The translations under genes and the position numbers were made by a program. The notes beneath the pieces are model-generated. The model did no database searches, was not told where the DNA came from, and was given only the letters and a program-made list of their open reading frames with translations. From Microbacterium sp. RU1D (GTDB taxonomy: Bacteria; Actinomycetota; Actinomycetes; Actinomycetales; Microbacteriaceae): 64,000 bases of DNA. This document shows, piece after piece, positions 9,536-18,107 of this stretch. Each line of letters opens with the position of its first letter. Within the stretch, counting starts at the first letter, position 1. The stretch covers positions 558,001 through 622,000 of the forward strand of contig NZ_FTPQ01000002.1 in NCBI RefSeq assembly GCF_900156435.1. The letters run 5' to 3'.

Positions 9536-10911
9536 GGGCGGTCGTCCTTCTGTGAGGGGTCGTCCATCGTGGGCGTGGGCGCGGGTGCGTGCTCGTGGCG
9601 AAGCTCCCCTGCCCGGGGAGGTTCTTGCGCCCGGCGAGGTTCCCGAGCCTGTCGAAGGGACCGGGATCCCTTCCTCCGCCCCGCTCCCCGCTCCTCGAGC
9701 AGCCGCCGCACGGACCAGTACACGCGTTCGGCGTTGCGCCCGTCGCGGTGGGCGTGTACGCGCGCACTGCGTTCGCGCGACGCGTCGAGCGCCGCGGTGG
9801 GGTCGCCGAGCACGGCGGTGATCTGCGCGAGGGCGTCGCCCCACGAGCGGGCCGGAGCCGCGCCCGAGACGTCGGCGTAGCGGCCGTAGAGCCCGCGCCG
9901 CGCGGTGTAGGCCTCGAGGTCGGGAGCGAAGAACACCACCGGCAGCGGCACGAGCGCGGCGTCGAAGGCGAGCGAGGAGTAGTCGGTGACGAGCACGTCC
10001 AGCCCGGGCAGCAGCGGCGTGACGTCGGCGACGAGATCGCTGCGGAGGGCGGCGACCCGGTCCGTGTCGTGCGGGGGGCGGTAATCGCCCGCACCGAGGG
10101 GGTGCGACCGCACGAGCAGCATGGCGTCGGCGCCCTCGAGCGTCGCGACGATGCGCTGCCACTCCTCCCCGTCGGGGACGGCCGGATCCGGCTCCCCGTC
10201 GCGCCACGTCGGCGCGTACAGCACGACGCGGCGCCGATCGAGCGGCATCCCGAGCAGGTCTTGGAGACTGTCACGCGCCGCGGCGCGTCGGGACGCGGCA
10301 TCTCCGACCGACAGGACGTCGACGCGCGGCTCACCCGTCACCGGCACCCGGTCGTCGGTGAGCGAGAACGCACTCTCGAGACGCCCGCGCACGAGATGGG
10401 AGGCCGCCGGCAGCAGTGAGATGCGCCGGGTCGTGCGCCGGTACAGCATCCGCAGCGCTGGCGAGAGCAGCCCGGGCAGCACGGGGCTGCGCGTGGTCTC
10501 GGCCGAATCCAGACCGATGCGCTTCAGCGGGATGCCGTGCCACAGCTGCACGACCACGGCCCCCGTCGTGGCGTAGCGCTGCACGTCGCCGAACCCGTGC
10601 GTCACGACGATCACGCGGGCCCGCGCCGTGCGCCAGAACCCCGATGCGCTGTCGCGCCGCACCCACCGGATGCCGAGGCGGTCGGCATCCCGAGCCTGAT
10701 CGGCGTCGGCGACGAGCCAGGTCGTGCGCTCGCCGTGGGCGGCCGCCACGGCGTGCAGCGCCAGGGCGCCGTCGGCGAGTCCGACCGCGCACCCGAACAC
10801 CCACTCGTCACCGGAACGCGGCACCAGGGCAGTGACGAGACGGCCGGCGAGGTAGAGCGGGATGCGGCGGAGTTTCCGGGCGTTCCCCGCACCGAACGAG
10901 AAGGACGCCAC
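9532..10911 (-). CDS. CDP-glycerol glycerophosphotransferase family protein
   Basis: The 459-residue product carries QLWHGIPLKRIGLDSAET, VLYAPTWRDGEPDPAV, LLVRSHPLGAGDY and VLVTDYSSLAFDAALVPLP, the standard TagB/TagF-type motifs. The last 60 residues are a basic, Arg/Pro-rich tail. Part of it is encoded by a palindromic repeat (9638-9662), and it is probably not part of the fold. The GTG at 10911 is the only nearby start. It lies inside a 16-bp hairpin stem and 6 nt after a TAGGCT box, so translation may depend on a leaderless transcript. It is first in a coupled pair with the 9535 gene. Confidence 0.87.
   Translation of the reverse strand: MASFSFGAGNARKLRRIPLYLAGRLVTALVPRSGDEWVFGCAVGLADGALALHAVAAAHGERTTWLVADADQARDADRLGIRWVRRDSASGFWRTARARVIVVTHGFGDVQRYATTGAVVVQLWHGIPLKRIGLDSAETTRSPVLPGLLSPALRMLYRRTTRRISLLPAASHLVRGRLESAFSLTDDRVPVTGEPRVDVLSVGDAASRRAAARDSLQDLLGMPLDRRRVVLYAPTWRDGEPDPAVPDGEEWQRIVATLEGADAMLLVRSHPLGAGDYRPPHDTDRVAALRSDLVADVTPLLPGLDVLVTDYSSLAFDAALVPLPVVFFAPDLEAYTARRGLYGRYADVSGAAPARSWGDALAQITAVLGDPTAALDASRERSARVHAHRDGRNAERVYWSVRRLLEERGAGRRKGSRSLRQAREPRRAQEPPRAGELRHEHAPAPTPTMDDPSQKDDRP
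9638..9662. repeat. 25-bp palindromic repeat inside a coding tail
   Basis: The minus strand reads GGTCCCTTCGACAGGCTCGG plus five bases. It shares its core with the intergenic copies at 18772-18796 and 56467-56491. Here it is translated as part of the Arg-rich tail of the glycerophosphotransferase. Confidence 0.55.
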
Positions 10912-10939
10912 CCCGCGAGCCTATCGCGGGGTGGCGTCC
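10903..10939 (-). terminator. Perfect 16-bp hairpin after htrA, overlapping the next start codon
   Basis: GGACGCCACCCCGCGA (10903-10918) and TCGCGGGGTGGCGTCC (10924-10939) are exact reverse complements with a 5-nt loop. It lies 11 nt after the htrA stop and fits a terminator, although no T-tract follows. The same stem contains the GTG of the 10911 gene. Confidence 0.65.
10918..10923 (-). promoter_or_regulatory. -10 box (TAGGCT) for the 10911 gene
   Basis: It falls in the loop of the hairpin and 6 nt before GTG 10911. If used, the RNA would start after the first arm, so the terminator hairpin could not form in the leaderless transcript. Confidence 0.45.
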
Positions 10940-10949
10940 AGTCCGGGGG

Positions 10950-12560
10950 TCAGCCCTGGGACATGGCGCCGAGAGTGACCTCGGCGGTCTCCACCTGGCC
11001 GCCTCGCAGGTAGGTGACTTCCGCCGTGGCACCCGCGGCGAGCGCGCGCACCTGCGCGGTGAGGTCGATGGAGTTCGTCACGGGAATGCCGTTGAACTTC
11101 GTGATGATGTCGCCCTTGGTCAGGCCCGCGGCCTGCGCCGCGCCGCCCGAGACGGCCTCGGCGACGTACGCGCCCGTCGTGGTCGCACCCTGGATGCCAC
11201 TGGCATCCTGCACCGATGCACCCAGCAGGCCGTGGGTCGCGGAGCCGTTGTCGATGATCTCCTCGGAGATGCGCTTGGCCACGTCGGAGGGGATCGAGAA
11301 GCCGACGCCGATATTGCCCGACTGCGAGCCCGATGACGACGATCCGCCCGCGCTCGCGATCGCGACGTTGATGCCGATGAGCTTGCCCTCGTCGTCGACG
11401 AGCGCCCCGCCGGAGTTGCCGGGGTTGATGGCCGCATCGGTCTGGATGACGGCGATCTTGATCGTCTCGGTCGCGGTCTGCGACTGCTGTCCTTGACCGA
11501 AGTCGAACCGGAAGGGGCTCTCCTGACCGGGCTCGGTCTCCTGTGCGTCGGACCCGTCGGAGGGGGCGGCGGACGAGGCGACCTGGATCGAGCGGTTGAG
11601 CGCGCTGACGATGCCGGTGGTCACCGTGTTCGGCAGGCCCAGGGGCGCACCGATCGCGGTGGTGGCGTCGCCGACGTTGAGCTTCGAGGAGTCGCCCCAC
11701 TCGATCGGGGTCAGACCCGAGGCATTCTCGAGCTTGATGACCGCGAGGTCGTAAGTGGGGTCGGTGCCGACCACCGTGGCCGCGTAGACGCGTCCATCGG
11801 AGGTGGTGACGGAGAGCTTGGCGTCGCCGGTCTGCCCGTCGAGGGTGACGACGTGCGTGTTGGTGAGCACGTAGCCGTCCGCGCTCAGGATGACGCCCGA
11901 CCCGGTGCCGCCGGCCGAGGTGCCGGTCGCGCTGATCGTCACGACGCTCGGGACAACCTTCGAGGCGACCGCGGCGGTGTCGTTGACGCTGCTGGGGTCG
12001 TTGACCGTGATCGCGGTCGGTCCCGACACCGTGGAGGCGTCGGAGCCGCCCCACAGGTTGACGCCCGCGTACGCGCCGCCGAGGCCCGCGCCTCCGCCGA
12101 CGAGGGCCGCGGCGACCAGCAGGGCCGCGATACGGGGCGCCGCGCTGTTCTTGCGCGGGGCGGTGGGGGCCGAATCGTTCACCGTCAGCGTGGGGTGGGC
12201 GTCGGTGGCGGTGGGGCCGAAGGCCTGACCGGTGGGCGCCGTGGCACCCGAGGGGGCGGAGGCGTAGCCGGGCTGGCCGGGCGCGCCGTACGGGGCGCGT
12301 GCGCCGGACTGTGCCGGGATGCCGGGCTGGACGCTGCCGGCGGCGGGCGGCGGCCACGCCGCGGCCGCCGCGGCGGGCGAGCGGGTCGGCATGGGGGGCG
12401 TGTCGGCACGCGGCGCGGCGGCGTCGGCGGACGATGCCGCCGGAGTCTGCGCGGCGTCGGCGCCGGCGGAGGTCGGGGTGTGGTGCTGCGACGACGTGGG
12501 CGCCTCAGCGTTGTGGCTGTTGTCGTTACCCTCGGGACGGTCGTCCGTGGTGTCGCTCAT
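10950..12560 (-). CDS. HtrA/DegP-type membrane-anchored serine protease with PDZ domain
   Basis: The 536-residue product has a long disordered Pro/Ala/Ser N-terminus (1-140) and one transmembrane helix at about 143-166. A trypsin-like domain follows with triad H236 (VLTNTHVV), D271 (YDLAVIKL) and S383 (INPGNSGGALVDD). A PDZ domain lies at about 440-535 (LLGASVQDASGIQGA, GDIITKFNGIPV). It is a type I-topology envelope protease that handles misfolded extracytoplasmic proteins. The start at 12560 (MSDTTDD) is set by AAGGAGC 5 nt upstream. An acidic, Gln-rich insertion (about 333-365) interrupts the protease domain. A hairpin at 10903 follows the stop. Confidence 0.92.
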   Translation of the reverse strand: MSDTTDDRPEGNDNSHNAEAPTSSQHHTPTSAGADAAQTPAASSADAAAPRADTPPMPTRSPAAAAAAWPPPAAGSVQPGIPAQSGARAPYGAPGQPGYASAPSGATAPTGQAFGPTATDAHPTLTVNDSAPTAPRKNSAAPRIAALLVAAALVGGGAGLGGAYAGVNLWGGSDASTVSGPTAITVNDPSSVNDTAAVASKVVPSVVTISATGTSAGGTGSGVILSADGYVLTNTHVVTLDGQTGDAKLSVTTSDGRVYAATVVGTDPTYDLAVIKLENASGLTPIEWGDSSKLNVGDATTAIGAPLGLPNTVTTGIVSALNRSIQVASSAAPSDGSDAQETEPGQESPFRFDFGQGQQSQTATETIKIAVIQTDAAINPGNSGGALVDDEGKLIGINVAIASAGGSSSSGSQSGNIGVGFSIPSDVAKRISEEIIDNGSATHGLLGASVQDASGIQGATTTGAYVAEAVSGGAAQAAGLTKGDIITKFNGIPVTNSIDLTAQVRALAAGATAEVTYLRGGQVETAEVTLGAMSQG

Positions 12561-12761
12561 GGGATGCTCCTTCTTCCAGGCGCTTCTACGATGACCGCGG
12601 ATCCTGTGGGCCACCTATGACGAGCGTGAGTCGCCTCTATGGGTCTCGCAGCAAGCCACCGCGAGAGGTCGAAGGCGCGCAACGCCCCCTCTCGAGGTGT
12701 AGCACGTCGCGGTGTGACGGCATTCCCGCTTGCGCATCGCCGCGTGCGGCATCCTGGGTGC

Positions 12762-13967
12762 ATGCAGCAGATCCCCGGCGCCTGGCAGCGCACGGCCCGC
12801 GGCGCGGGACTCCTCGCCACCGACGGCTCCCCGGTCCCCACGATCTTCGCCGAGATGAGCGCGCTCGCCGCCTCCACCGGCGCCCTCAACCTCGGGCAGG
12901 GGTTCCCCGACGAAGACGGCCCCGAGGCCGTGCTCGACGCGGCACGCCGGGCCATCTCCGACGGGGTGAACCAGTACGCCCCCGGCCGCGGCTTCCCCGA
13001 CCTGCTCGCCGCCGTCGCGGAACATCAGCGGCGTTTCTACGGCATCGACCTCGATCCCGCGCGCGAGGTGCTCGTGACGGTGGGGGCCACCGAGGCGCTT
13101 GCCGCCACTCTGCTCGCCCTCGTCGACGGCCCCGACGACGAGGTCGTGGTGTTCGAGCCCTACTACGACTCCTACGCCGCGTGCGTGGCCCTCTCCGGCG
13201 CGACACTCGTGCCGGTGCCGCTGCGCTGGCCCGACTTCCAGCCCGACCTCGAGCAGCTGGCATCCGCCGTCACCGACCGCACGCGCGTGATCCTCGTGAA
13301 CGACCCCCACAACCCCACGGGCACTGTGTTCACGCGCGAGGTGCTCGACGAGGTGGTGCGGCTCGCGCACCGCCACGACGCGATCATCGTCACCGACGAG
13401 GTCTACGAGCACCTCGTCTTCGACGGCCCCCACGTGCCCGTCGCGACCCTCCCGGGCGCCGCTGAACGCACCGTGTCGATCTCGTCGGCCGGCAAGACCT
13501 TCTCGCTCACCGGCTGGAAAACGGGCTGGATCACGGGTCCCGCCGAACTGGTGTCGGCCGTGCTGGCGGTCAAGCAGTTCCTCACCTATGTGGGGGGCTC
13601 ACCGTTCCAGCCCGCGATCGCCGTGGGGCTGCGCCTGCCCGACGCGTTCTTCGCCTCCGTCGCCTCCGAGATGGCCGCCAAGGCCGCACTACTGGGGACC
13701 GGTCTGCGCGCCGCGGGCTTCGACGTGTCGACCCCGGGCGGTTCGTACTTCACGGTGGTGGATGCCGCCCCTCTCGGCGCCACCGACGCGGATGCGTTCT
13801 GCCGCGAACTGCCCGCCCGCGCGGGGGTCGTCGGCATCCCGCTCACCGCGTTCGTCTCGCCCGCGCACCGCGACCGGTACGCCACGCTCGTGCGTTTCGC
13901 GGCGTGCAAGAGAGTCGAGGTGCTCGCCGACGCGGCGGAGCGGCTCGCGGGGATGACGCGCGCGTGA
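12762..13967 (+). CDS. PLP-dependent aminotransferase (class I/II, methionine/kynurenine aminotransferase-like)
   Basis: The 401-residue product is fold-type I. Its features are LNLGQGFPDEDGPE (substrate loop), NQYAPGRGFPDL, VNDPHNPTG (PLP phosphate side, conserved Asn), VTDEVYEHLVFDG (PLP-pyridine Asp) and SSAGKTFSLTGWKTGW (Schiff-base Lys). The C-terminal Arg is in TLVRFAACKR. The GQGFPD motif and the TGWKTGW sequence put it near kynurenine-oxoglutarate transaminase III and YbdL-type methionine aminotransferases, which act on hydrophobic and sulfur amino acids. Exact substrate is open. ATG 12762 has no Shine-Dalgarno and follows CATCCT by 6 nt, a weak leaderless-type arrangement. Confidence 0.87.
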   Translation: MQQIPGAWQRTARGAGLLATDGSPVPTIFAEMSALAASTGALNLGQGFPDEDGPEAVLDAARRAISDGVNQYAPGRGFPDLLAAVAEHQRRFYGIDLDPAREVLVTVGATEALAATLLALVDGPDDEVVVFEPYYDSYAACVALSGATLVPVPLRWPDFQPDLEQLASAVTDRTRVILVNDPHNPTGTVFTREVLDEVVRLAHRHDAIIVTDEVYEHLVFDGPHVPVATLPGAAERTVSISSAGKTFSLTGWKTGWITGPAELVSAVLAVKQFLTYVGGSPFQPAIAVGLRLPDAFFASVASEMAAKAALLGTGLRAAGFDVSTPGGSYFTVVDAAPLGATDADAFCRELPARAGVVGIPLTAFVSPAHRDRYATLVRFAACKRVEVLADAAERLAGMTRA

Positions 13968-13974
13968 GAACGCG

Positions 13975-14397
13975 TCAGACCCGGGCCACGGGTCGCCCCG
14001 CGCCCTCTTCCTCCCGCGAGGTCGCCCGCAGCAGCGCGATGCGCCCGTCGACGATGTCGTAGACGCCGAGGCTCGACGACTGGACGCGCTCGCCGTCGAA
14101 GCCGCGCATCGCCCACGCGGTGCGTACGACGAGCGATTCACCCTCGAGGTGATATTCGGTCATGCGCACGGAGACGTCGCGCGCGATGATCTCCGCGAGC
14201 CATCGCTCGATCTCGGCCCGCCCGACCGCGAGCGTCTCGCCGCCGGCGACCCGACCCTCGGCGTACCGCACCCGAACCACGCGCGCCTCACCGGCGAACA
14301 CGCTCACGGCCGTTCCGAGGTCGCCGACGGTGAGCGCGGCCAGCAGGCGCTCCACGCAGGCGATCGGGGCCGAGAGGGCGGGCGTCGCGTCGGTCAT
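13975..14397 (-). CDS. SnoaL-like / NTF2-fold protein
   Basis: The 140-residue product starts at ATG 14397 and shows the cone-shaped NTF2 fold pattern. An N-terminal helix (CVERLLAALTVGDLGTAVSVF) is followed by strands with a VGRAEIERWLAEII helix, TEYHLEGESLVVRTAWAMRGF, and SSLGVYDIVDGRIALLR. Members include polyketide cyclases, ketosteroid isomerases and many small-ligand-binding proteins; no catalytic set is evident, so the function is unknown. It converges on the aminotransferase gene with only 7 bp between stops. Confidence 0.72.
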   Translation of the reverse strand: MTDATPALSAPIACVERLLAALTVGDLGTAVSVFAGEARVVRVRYAEGRVAGGETLAVGRAEIERWLAEIIARDVSVRMTEYHLEGESLVVRTAWAMRGFDGERVQSSSLGVYDIVDGRIALLRATSREEEGAGRPVARV

Positions 14398-14404
14398 GCC
14401 GAGA

Positions 14405-14410
14405 AGCCTA
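14405..14410 (-). promoter_or_regulatory. -10 box (TAGGCT) for the 14397 gene, leaderless start
   Basis: TAGGCT on the minus strand is followed by 7 nt and then ATG 14397, with no ribosome-binding site. Confidence 0.5.
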
Positions 14411-14470
14411 GGGAGACCCCCGACGACGCCCGGGAGACGACGGGGTCCACCGACCGGGTGAACGGCGTCG

Positions 14471-15277
14471 TCAGCGCGGGGTGACCCGGAAGCGACGCAG
14501 CTCCAACGCGGGGTTCACCCGGCGCACCCGCGAGATGGCATCCGGGTCGATGTGGGCGACGGCGACATCGGTGGCCGTGCCGATCTGCGCGATCGCGACG
14601 CCCTGCGGGTCGACGACCATCGAGTGGCCGACACCGAGAGGCGGCGAGTGATCGGCGGCGGCGACGAAGAAGGTGTTCTCGATCGCGCGCGCCTGCAGGA
14701 GCGTGCGCCAATGATGCTCCTTCAGCGGTCCCCGGACCCATTCGGCGGGCACCAGAGCGACGTCGACCGCGGCGTCGGCGAGAGTGCGCGCGACCTCGGG
14801 GAACCGCAGGTCGTAGCAGGTCATGAGCCCGAAACGCAGGCCCGCGGTCTCGAAGGTCTGCGGAGGGGCGATCTCGCCCGGCTCCACCCAGTCGGATTCC
14901 CGCTGACCGAAGGCGTCGTACAGGTGCAGCTTGCGGTACACCGCCCGGATGCCGTCGCCCGCGACCGCGACGACGGTGTTGCGCACCCGCCGGCCGTCGT
15001 CGGCCCGTTCCAGCAGTCCCGCGACGACGACGACGTCGAGCTCGGCGGCGAGCGCGGTGAGGGCCGTCACGAACGGCCCGTCGAGGTCTTCGGCGTTCTC
15101 GGCGAGGGAGGCGTCGAACGGGTCGACGAAGTAGCTGGAGTACTCGGGGAACACCACCACGCGGGCTCCGCGCCCGGCGGCCGTGCGGGTGGCATCCGCC
15201 ATGTCGGCGAGGTTGGCCTCGCGCGACGCGGCGGGCGCGAACTGCGCCACGGCGATGCCGACGGTGTCCTGACTCAT
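14471..15277 (-). CDS. Carbon-nitrogen hydrolase (nitrilase superfamily)
   Basis: The 268-residue product has the E-K-C catalytic triad of the superfamily: Glu in VVVFPEYSSYF, Lys in YRKLHLYDAFG and Cys in GLMTCYDLRFPE. The adjacent AEWVRGPLKEHHWRTLLQARAIEN is typical of the branch that includes deaminated-glutathione amidase and predicted omega-amidases. The reaction is hydrolysis of a non-peptide C-N bond; the precise substrate cannot be read. ATG 15277 overlaps the stop of the DUF6328 gene (ATGA at 15277-15274), so the pair is co-translated. Confidence 0.86.
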   Translation of the reverse strand: MSQDTVGIAVAQFAPAASREANLADMADATRTAAGRGARVVVFPEYSSYFVDPFDASLAENAEDLDGPFVTALTALAAELDVVVVAGLLERADDGRRVRNTVVAVAGDGIRAVYRKLHLYDAFGQRESDWVEPGEIAPPQTFETAGLRFGLMTCYDLRFPEVARTLADAAVDVALVPAEWVRGPLKEHHWRTLLQARAIENTFFVAAADHSPPLGVGHSMVVDPQGVAIAQIGTATDVAVAHIDPDAISRVRRVNPALELRRFRVTPR

Positions 15278-15771
15278 CGTGCGGCCCCTCTCCCCCGGCG
15301 TCGGACGATCACCGGCACCACGACCCACAGTACGAGGATCACGAGTCCGAGCACGACACCGGCCGTCACCGCCGCCCCGAGACTCACGACGACGTCGAAG
15401 ACGAACACCACTACGCCCACCAGCAGCAACGACACGAGGGCCAGCGCACCGCGGAGGGCGTTGTGCCCGAACCTCACGAGCGACGGTTTGACCTGGAGGT
15501 GGAAGACCGCCCGGTGCAGGGCCACCGGCGCCAGCGCGACCACGGCGCTCAGCGCAGCGAGGCAGATGAGCACCAGGTAGAAGATGCGCTGCGTCGCAGA
15601 CAGGTCGGCGAACGAGGACTGGAAAGCGAGAGCCAAGAGGAAACCCGTCAGGATCTGCGTGCCCGTCTGCAGCACGCGCAGCTCTTGCAGGATGTCGTTC
15701 CAGTTGCGGTCGGCGCGCTCCGCAGGGCTCTCCGGGCGCCCGTCGGCGAAATCGTCGAAGGTGGTGCTCAC
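15274..15771 (-). CDS. DUF6328 family membrane protein
   Basis: The 165-residue product from GTG 15771 (VSTTFDDFADGRPES) contains the family signature ADRNWNDILQELRVLQTGTQILTGFLL. Four hydrophobic segments follow at about residues 40-60, 73-93, 115-138 and 140-160, ending in a basic RRRGRGAAR. CACAAT lies 6 nt before the GTG, in the leaderless position; an upstream GTG at 15792 would add seven residues. Function is unknown. It precedes and overlaps the carbon-nitrogen hydrolase gene. Confidence 0.75.
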   Translation of the reverse strand: MSTTFDDFADGRPESPAERADRNWNDILQELRVLQTGTQILTGFLLALAFQSSFADLSATQRIFYLVLICLAALSAVVALAPVALHRAVFHLQVKPSLVRFGHNALRGALALVSLLLVGVVVFVFDVVVSLGAAVTAGVVLGLVILVLWVVVPVIVRRRGRGAAR

Positions 15772-15813
15772 CAGCCCATTGTGGCGCGACACTCCCGGGC
15801 GGTGCGTCCGGAT

Positions 15814-15842
15814 TTGCCATGTCGTTCATCTCGGCGTAATGT
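15814..15842 (+). promoter_or_regulatory. Strong promoter of the initiator tRNA gene
   Basis: TTGCCA (15814-15819), a 17-bp spacer and TAATGT (15837-15842) place the start of transcription a few bases before the mature tRNA 5' end at 15855. Confidence 0.65.
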
Positions 15843-15854
15843 TTTCTCTTGTGC

Positions 15855-15928
15855 CGCGGGGTGGAGCAGCTCGGTAGCTCGCTGGGCTCATAACCCAGAG
15901 GTCGCAGGTTCAAATCCTGTCCCCGCAA
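15855..15928 (+). tRNA. tRNA-fMet (anticodon CAT), initiator
   Basis: A 74-nt cloverleaf. The acceptor strand CGCGGGG pairs with CCCCGCA, leaving the C1-A72 mismatch that marks initiators. The D arm is GAGC-AGCTCGGTA-GCTC. The anticodon stem is CTGGG/CCCAG around CTCATAA, with three consecutive G-C pairs, another initiator feature. The T arm is GCAGG-TTCAAAT-CCTGT. The 3' CCA is not encoded (the sequence continues ACAAG). It is transcribed alone between the promoter at 15814 and the terminator at 15934. Confidence 0.97.
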
Positions 15929-15933
15929 CAAGA

Positions 15934-15967
15934 AGAAGGCCCCGGATCGCAAGATCCGGGGCCTTCT
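15934..15967 (+). terminator. Terminator of tRNA-fMet, 15-bp stem with GCAA loop
   Basis: AGAAGGCCCCGGATC (15934-15948) and GATCCGGGGCCTTCT (15953-15967) are exact complements closing a GCAA tetraloop, 5 nt after the tRNA. Only a weak T-rich tail follows. Confidence 0.85.
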
Positions 15968-16151
15968 GCCTTTCCCGGGTCGCATCGCCCCTCTCCGCAG
16001 TTCGCGTCTCGGGCGTCGTCCCGGGTGCTCTGTTGTGCATCGCCGGCACCCGGGAGATACTGGGGCGATTGATTGACTTCGCTCAACGATGTGTGGAGAT
16101 CCGACAGGCCACCGCGCGCCCCCGGTCGCGCCCCATCGAAAGAAGGCACTC

Positions 16152-16502
16152 GTGAGACGAACGTTCACGCGCGGCGTTCTGACGCTGGCCTTCGCAACCT
16201 CGTTCGCACTGGGCGCGCCGGTCGGCGCCTTCGCTTCAGCCGGAAGCGCGCACGTCGGGTCGACGGCATCCGGGACCGCGGTCGGGTCGCCGCGCCCGGC
16301 CGTCGAGGTGCTCACGGTCACCGCCCAGGGGGCGGAGACCGCTCCCACGCCGACGACTCATGCCCTGAGCTCGTCGGGCGTCGACGCGTCCACGCTGCTC
16401 GGGTTCTGGGTGGGCGGAGGCGCGCTCGCCCTCGCGGCGGCGGCTGTCGTCGTCTCCGTCACCGTGCGACGGGCGCGCAAAGACGCGAAGTCCGCGAAGT
16501 AG
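16152..16502 (+). CDS. Small secreted or membrane-anchored protein, 116 aa
   Basis: GTG 16152 follows GAAAGAAGG. The N-terminus VRRTFTRGVLTLAFATSFALGAPVGAFA is a classical signal peptide with probable cleavage after GAFA-SA. A Ser/Thr/Pro-rich middle follows. Near the C-terminus is a hydrophobic segment (LGFWVGGGALALAAAAVVVSV) and a basic tail RRARKDAKSAK, so the mature protein is tethered by a C-terminal helix without an LPXTG motif. TTGTGC (16033-16038) and GATACT (16056-16061), 17 bp apart, could be its promoter. The family is unknown to me. Confidence 0.75.
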   Translation: MRRTFTRGVLTLAFATSFALGAPVGAFASAGSAHVGSTASGTAVGSPRPAVEVLTVTAQGAETAPTPTTHALSSSGVDASTLLGFWVGGGALALAAAAVVVSVTVRRARKDAKSAK

Positions 16503-16568
16503 CACCCCGCCCGCCGGTCGGCGTCAAGCAGGACCGCCGTGCAGGCTCGCCGCGCTTGACTCGCTGTC

Positions 16569-17057
16569 ATGCACACCACGACGACGGCCCCGCTCGACAA
16601 CGACGGTCGGGACGCCTCCGCTCCTCCCTCGCTGCCCTTCGTCCACATGTGGACCGGTCTCGACGGCCGGAGCCGCCTCGATGAGTCCGTGCTCCGCGGG
16701 TTCGGGCTGCAGAGCGTGGGCGGCGGCGCGGATCCGCAGTGGATGCGCCCATTCCCGGGCGCCGTCTCGGCCGTGCTCTTCGCGGCGTTGCCGGTCGGAT
16801 GGGTGGGGCAGTGGCATCCCTCTCCGCATGCCCAGTGGGTGATCCCGCTGCGCGGGCGCTGGTTCCTGGAGACGCAGGACGGATCGCGGGTCGAGATGGG
16901 CCCCGGAGACATCCACTTCGGGCAGGACACCGACACCGCCGAGATCGACGGCCGGACGGGGCACCTCTCGGGAACGGTCGGCGACGAGCCGTGCCTGCAG
17001 GTGCTGATCCAATTCGACACGTCGCCCGCGGCGCCCACCGCCCACCCGTTCGGCTGA
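16569..17057 (+). CDS. Cupin-domain protein
   Basis: The 162-residue product has one beta-barrel: WVGQWHPSPHAQWVIPLRGRWFLE gives the H-x-H region of cupin motif 1, and EMGPGDIHFGQDTDT gives motif 2. The family binds a metal or a small ligand; no specific enzyme type is evident. The ATG at 16569 lies 7 nt after TTGACT with no Shine-Dalgarno. The SMP-30-like gene follows in the same direction after 124 bp, whose start shows the same TTGACT arrangement, so the two may be co-regulated (inference). Confidence 0.75.
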   Translation: MHTTTTAPLDNDGRDASAPPSLPFVHMWTGLDGRSRLDESVLRGFGLQSVGGGADPQWMRPFPGAVSAVLFAALPVGWVGQWHPSPHAQWVIPLRGRWFLETQDGSRVEMGPGDIHFGQDTDTAEIDGRTGHLSGTVGDEPCLQVLIQFDTSPAAPTAHPFG

Positions 17058-17181
17058 GCGCGCCCGGACGCTCGGGGAGGCGGGCCCGCCTCGCCCGCGC
17101 GACGACGCCGCCGCGTCCCACGGCGACCGTTCGAGGGTAAACCCGCCTCGGCCCTGCGCACCGGTCGGTTTGACTGGACAC

Positions 17182-18107
17182 ATGCCAGGAAACGAGCGCA
17201 TCCTCCTCGACGGCCAGGTGCTGCAAGGCCCCCGCTCCCCCGAGCCGGTCGACGTCGCCCCGCCGCGCCGCTGGGACGACCGCCTCGCCGACGTGCTTCC
17301 CGCGTCTTCGCGCCTGCTGTCGCTCTACGCCGACGCGACGTGGGCCGAGGGCCCGGCGTGGTGGCCGGCGGGGAACGCACTCGTCTTCAGCGACGTCATC
17401 GGCCGTCGCACCCTCGCCCGGCGCGAAGACGGCAGCATCGCCACGGTGGGCGATCGCAGCGACTTCGCCAACGGCAACGCCTTCGACGCCCGGGGACGCC
17501 TCGTGCAGGCCGAGCACGGCCGTCGCGGCGTCAGCCGCACCGACGCCGACGGCACCCGGCTGCTGGTCGACGCGTACGAGGGCGAACCGTTGAACTCGCC
17601 GAACGACCTCGTCGTGGCATCCGACGGGGCGATCTGGTTCACCGACCCCACGTACGGCATCTCCGACCCGCGCGAGGGCTACCCCGCGCAACCCGCGCTG
17701 GCGCACCAGAGCGTGTACCGGTGGCGCGACGACACCGGTCTCGAGCGCATGATCGACCTCGATCAGCCCAACGGCCTCGCCTTCAGCCGCGACGAGCGCA
17801 CGCTCTACGTCTCCGAGTCGAACGCGACCGCCCTCCCCCGCGTCGTCGCCTGCTCCTGGAACGGCGAGACGCTCGGCGCCCCGCGCACCTTCGCGACGGT
17901 GGATGCCGGCATCCCCGACGGGTTCGCCGTCGACAGCCGCGACTGGCTCTGGATCTCCAGCGAGGCGGGAGTCGTCATCGTCGACGAGAACGGTCGGCGA
18001 CTCGGGGTGATCCCCACCCCGCACGTCGTGAGCAACTGCACGTTCGACGCCGACGAGAAGCGTCTGTTCCTCACCGGAGACAGCGACCTGTGGATGGTGG
18101 AGCTCGC

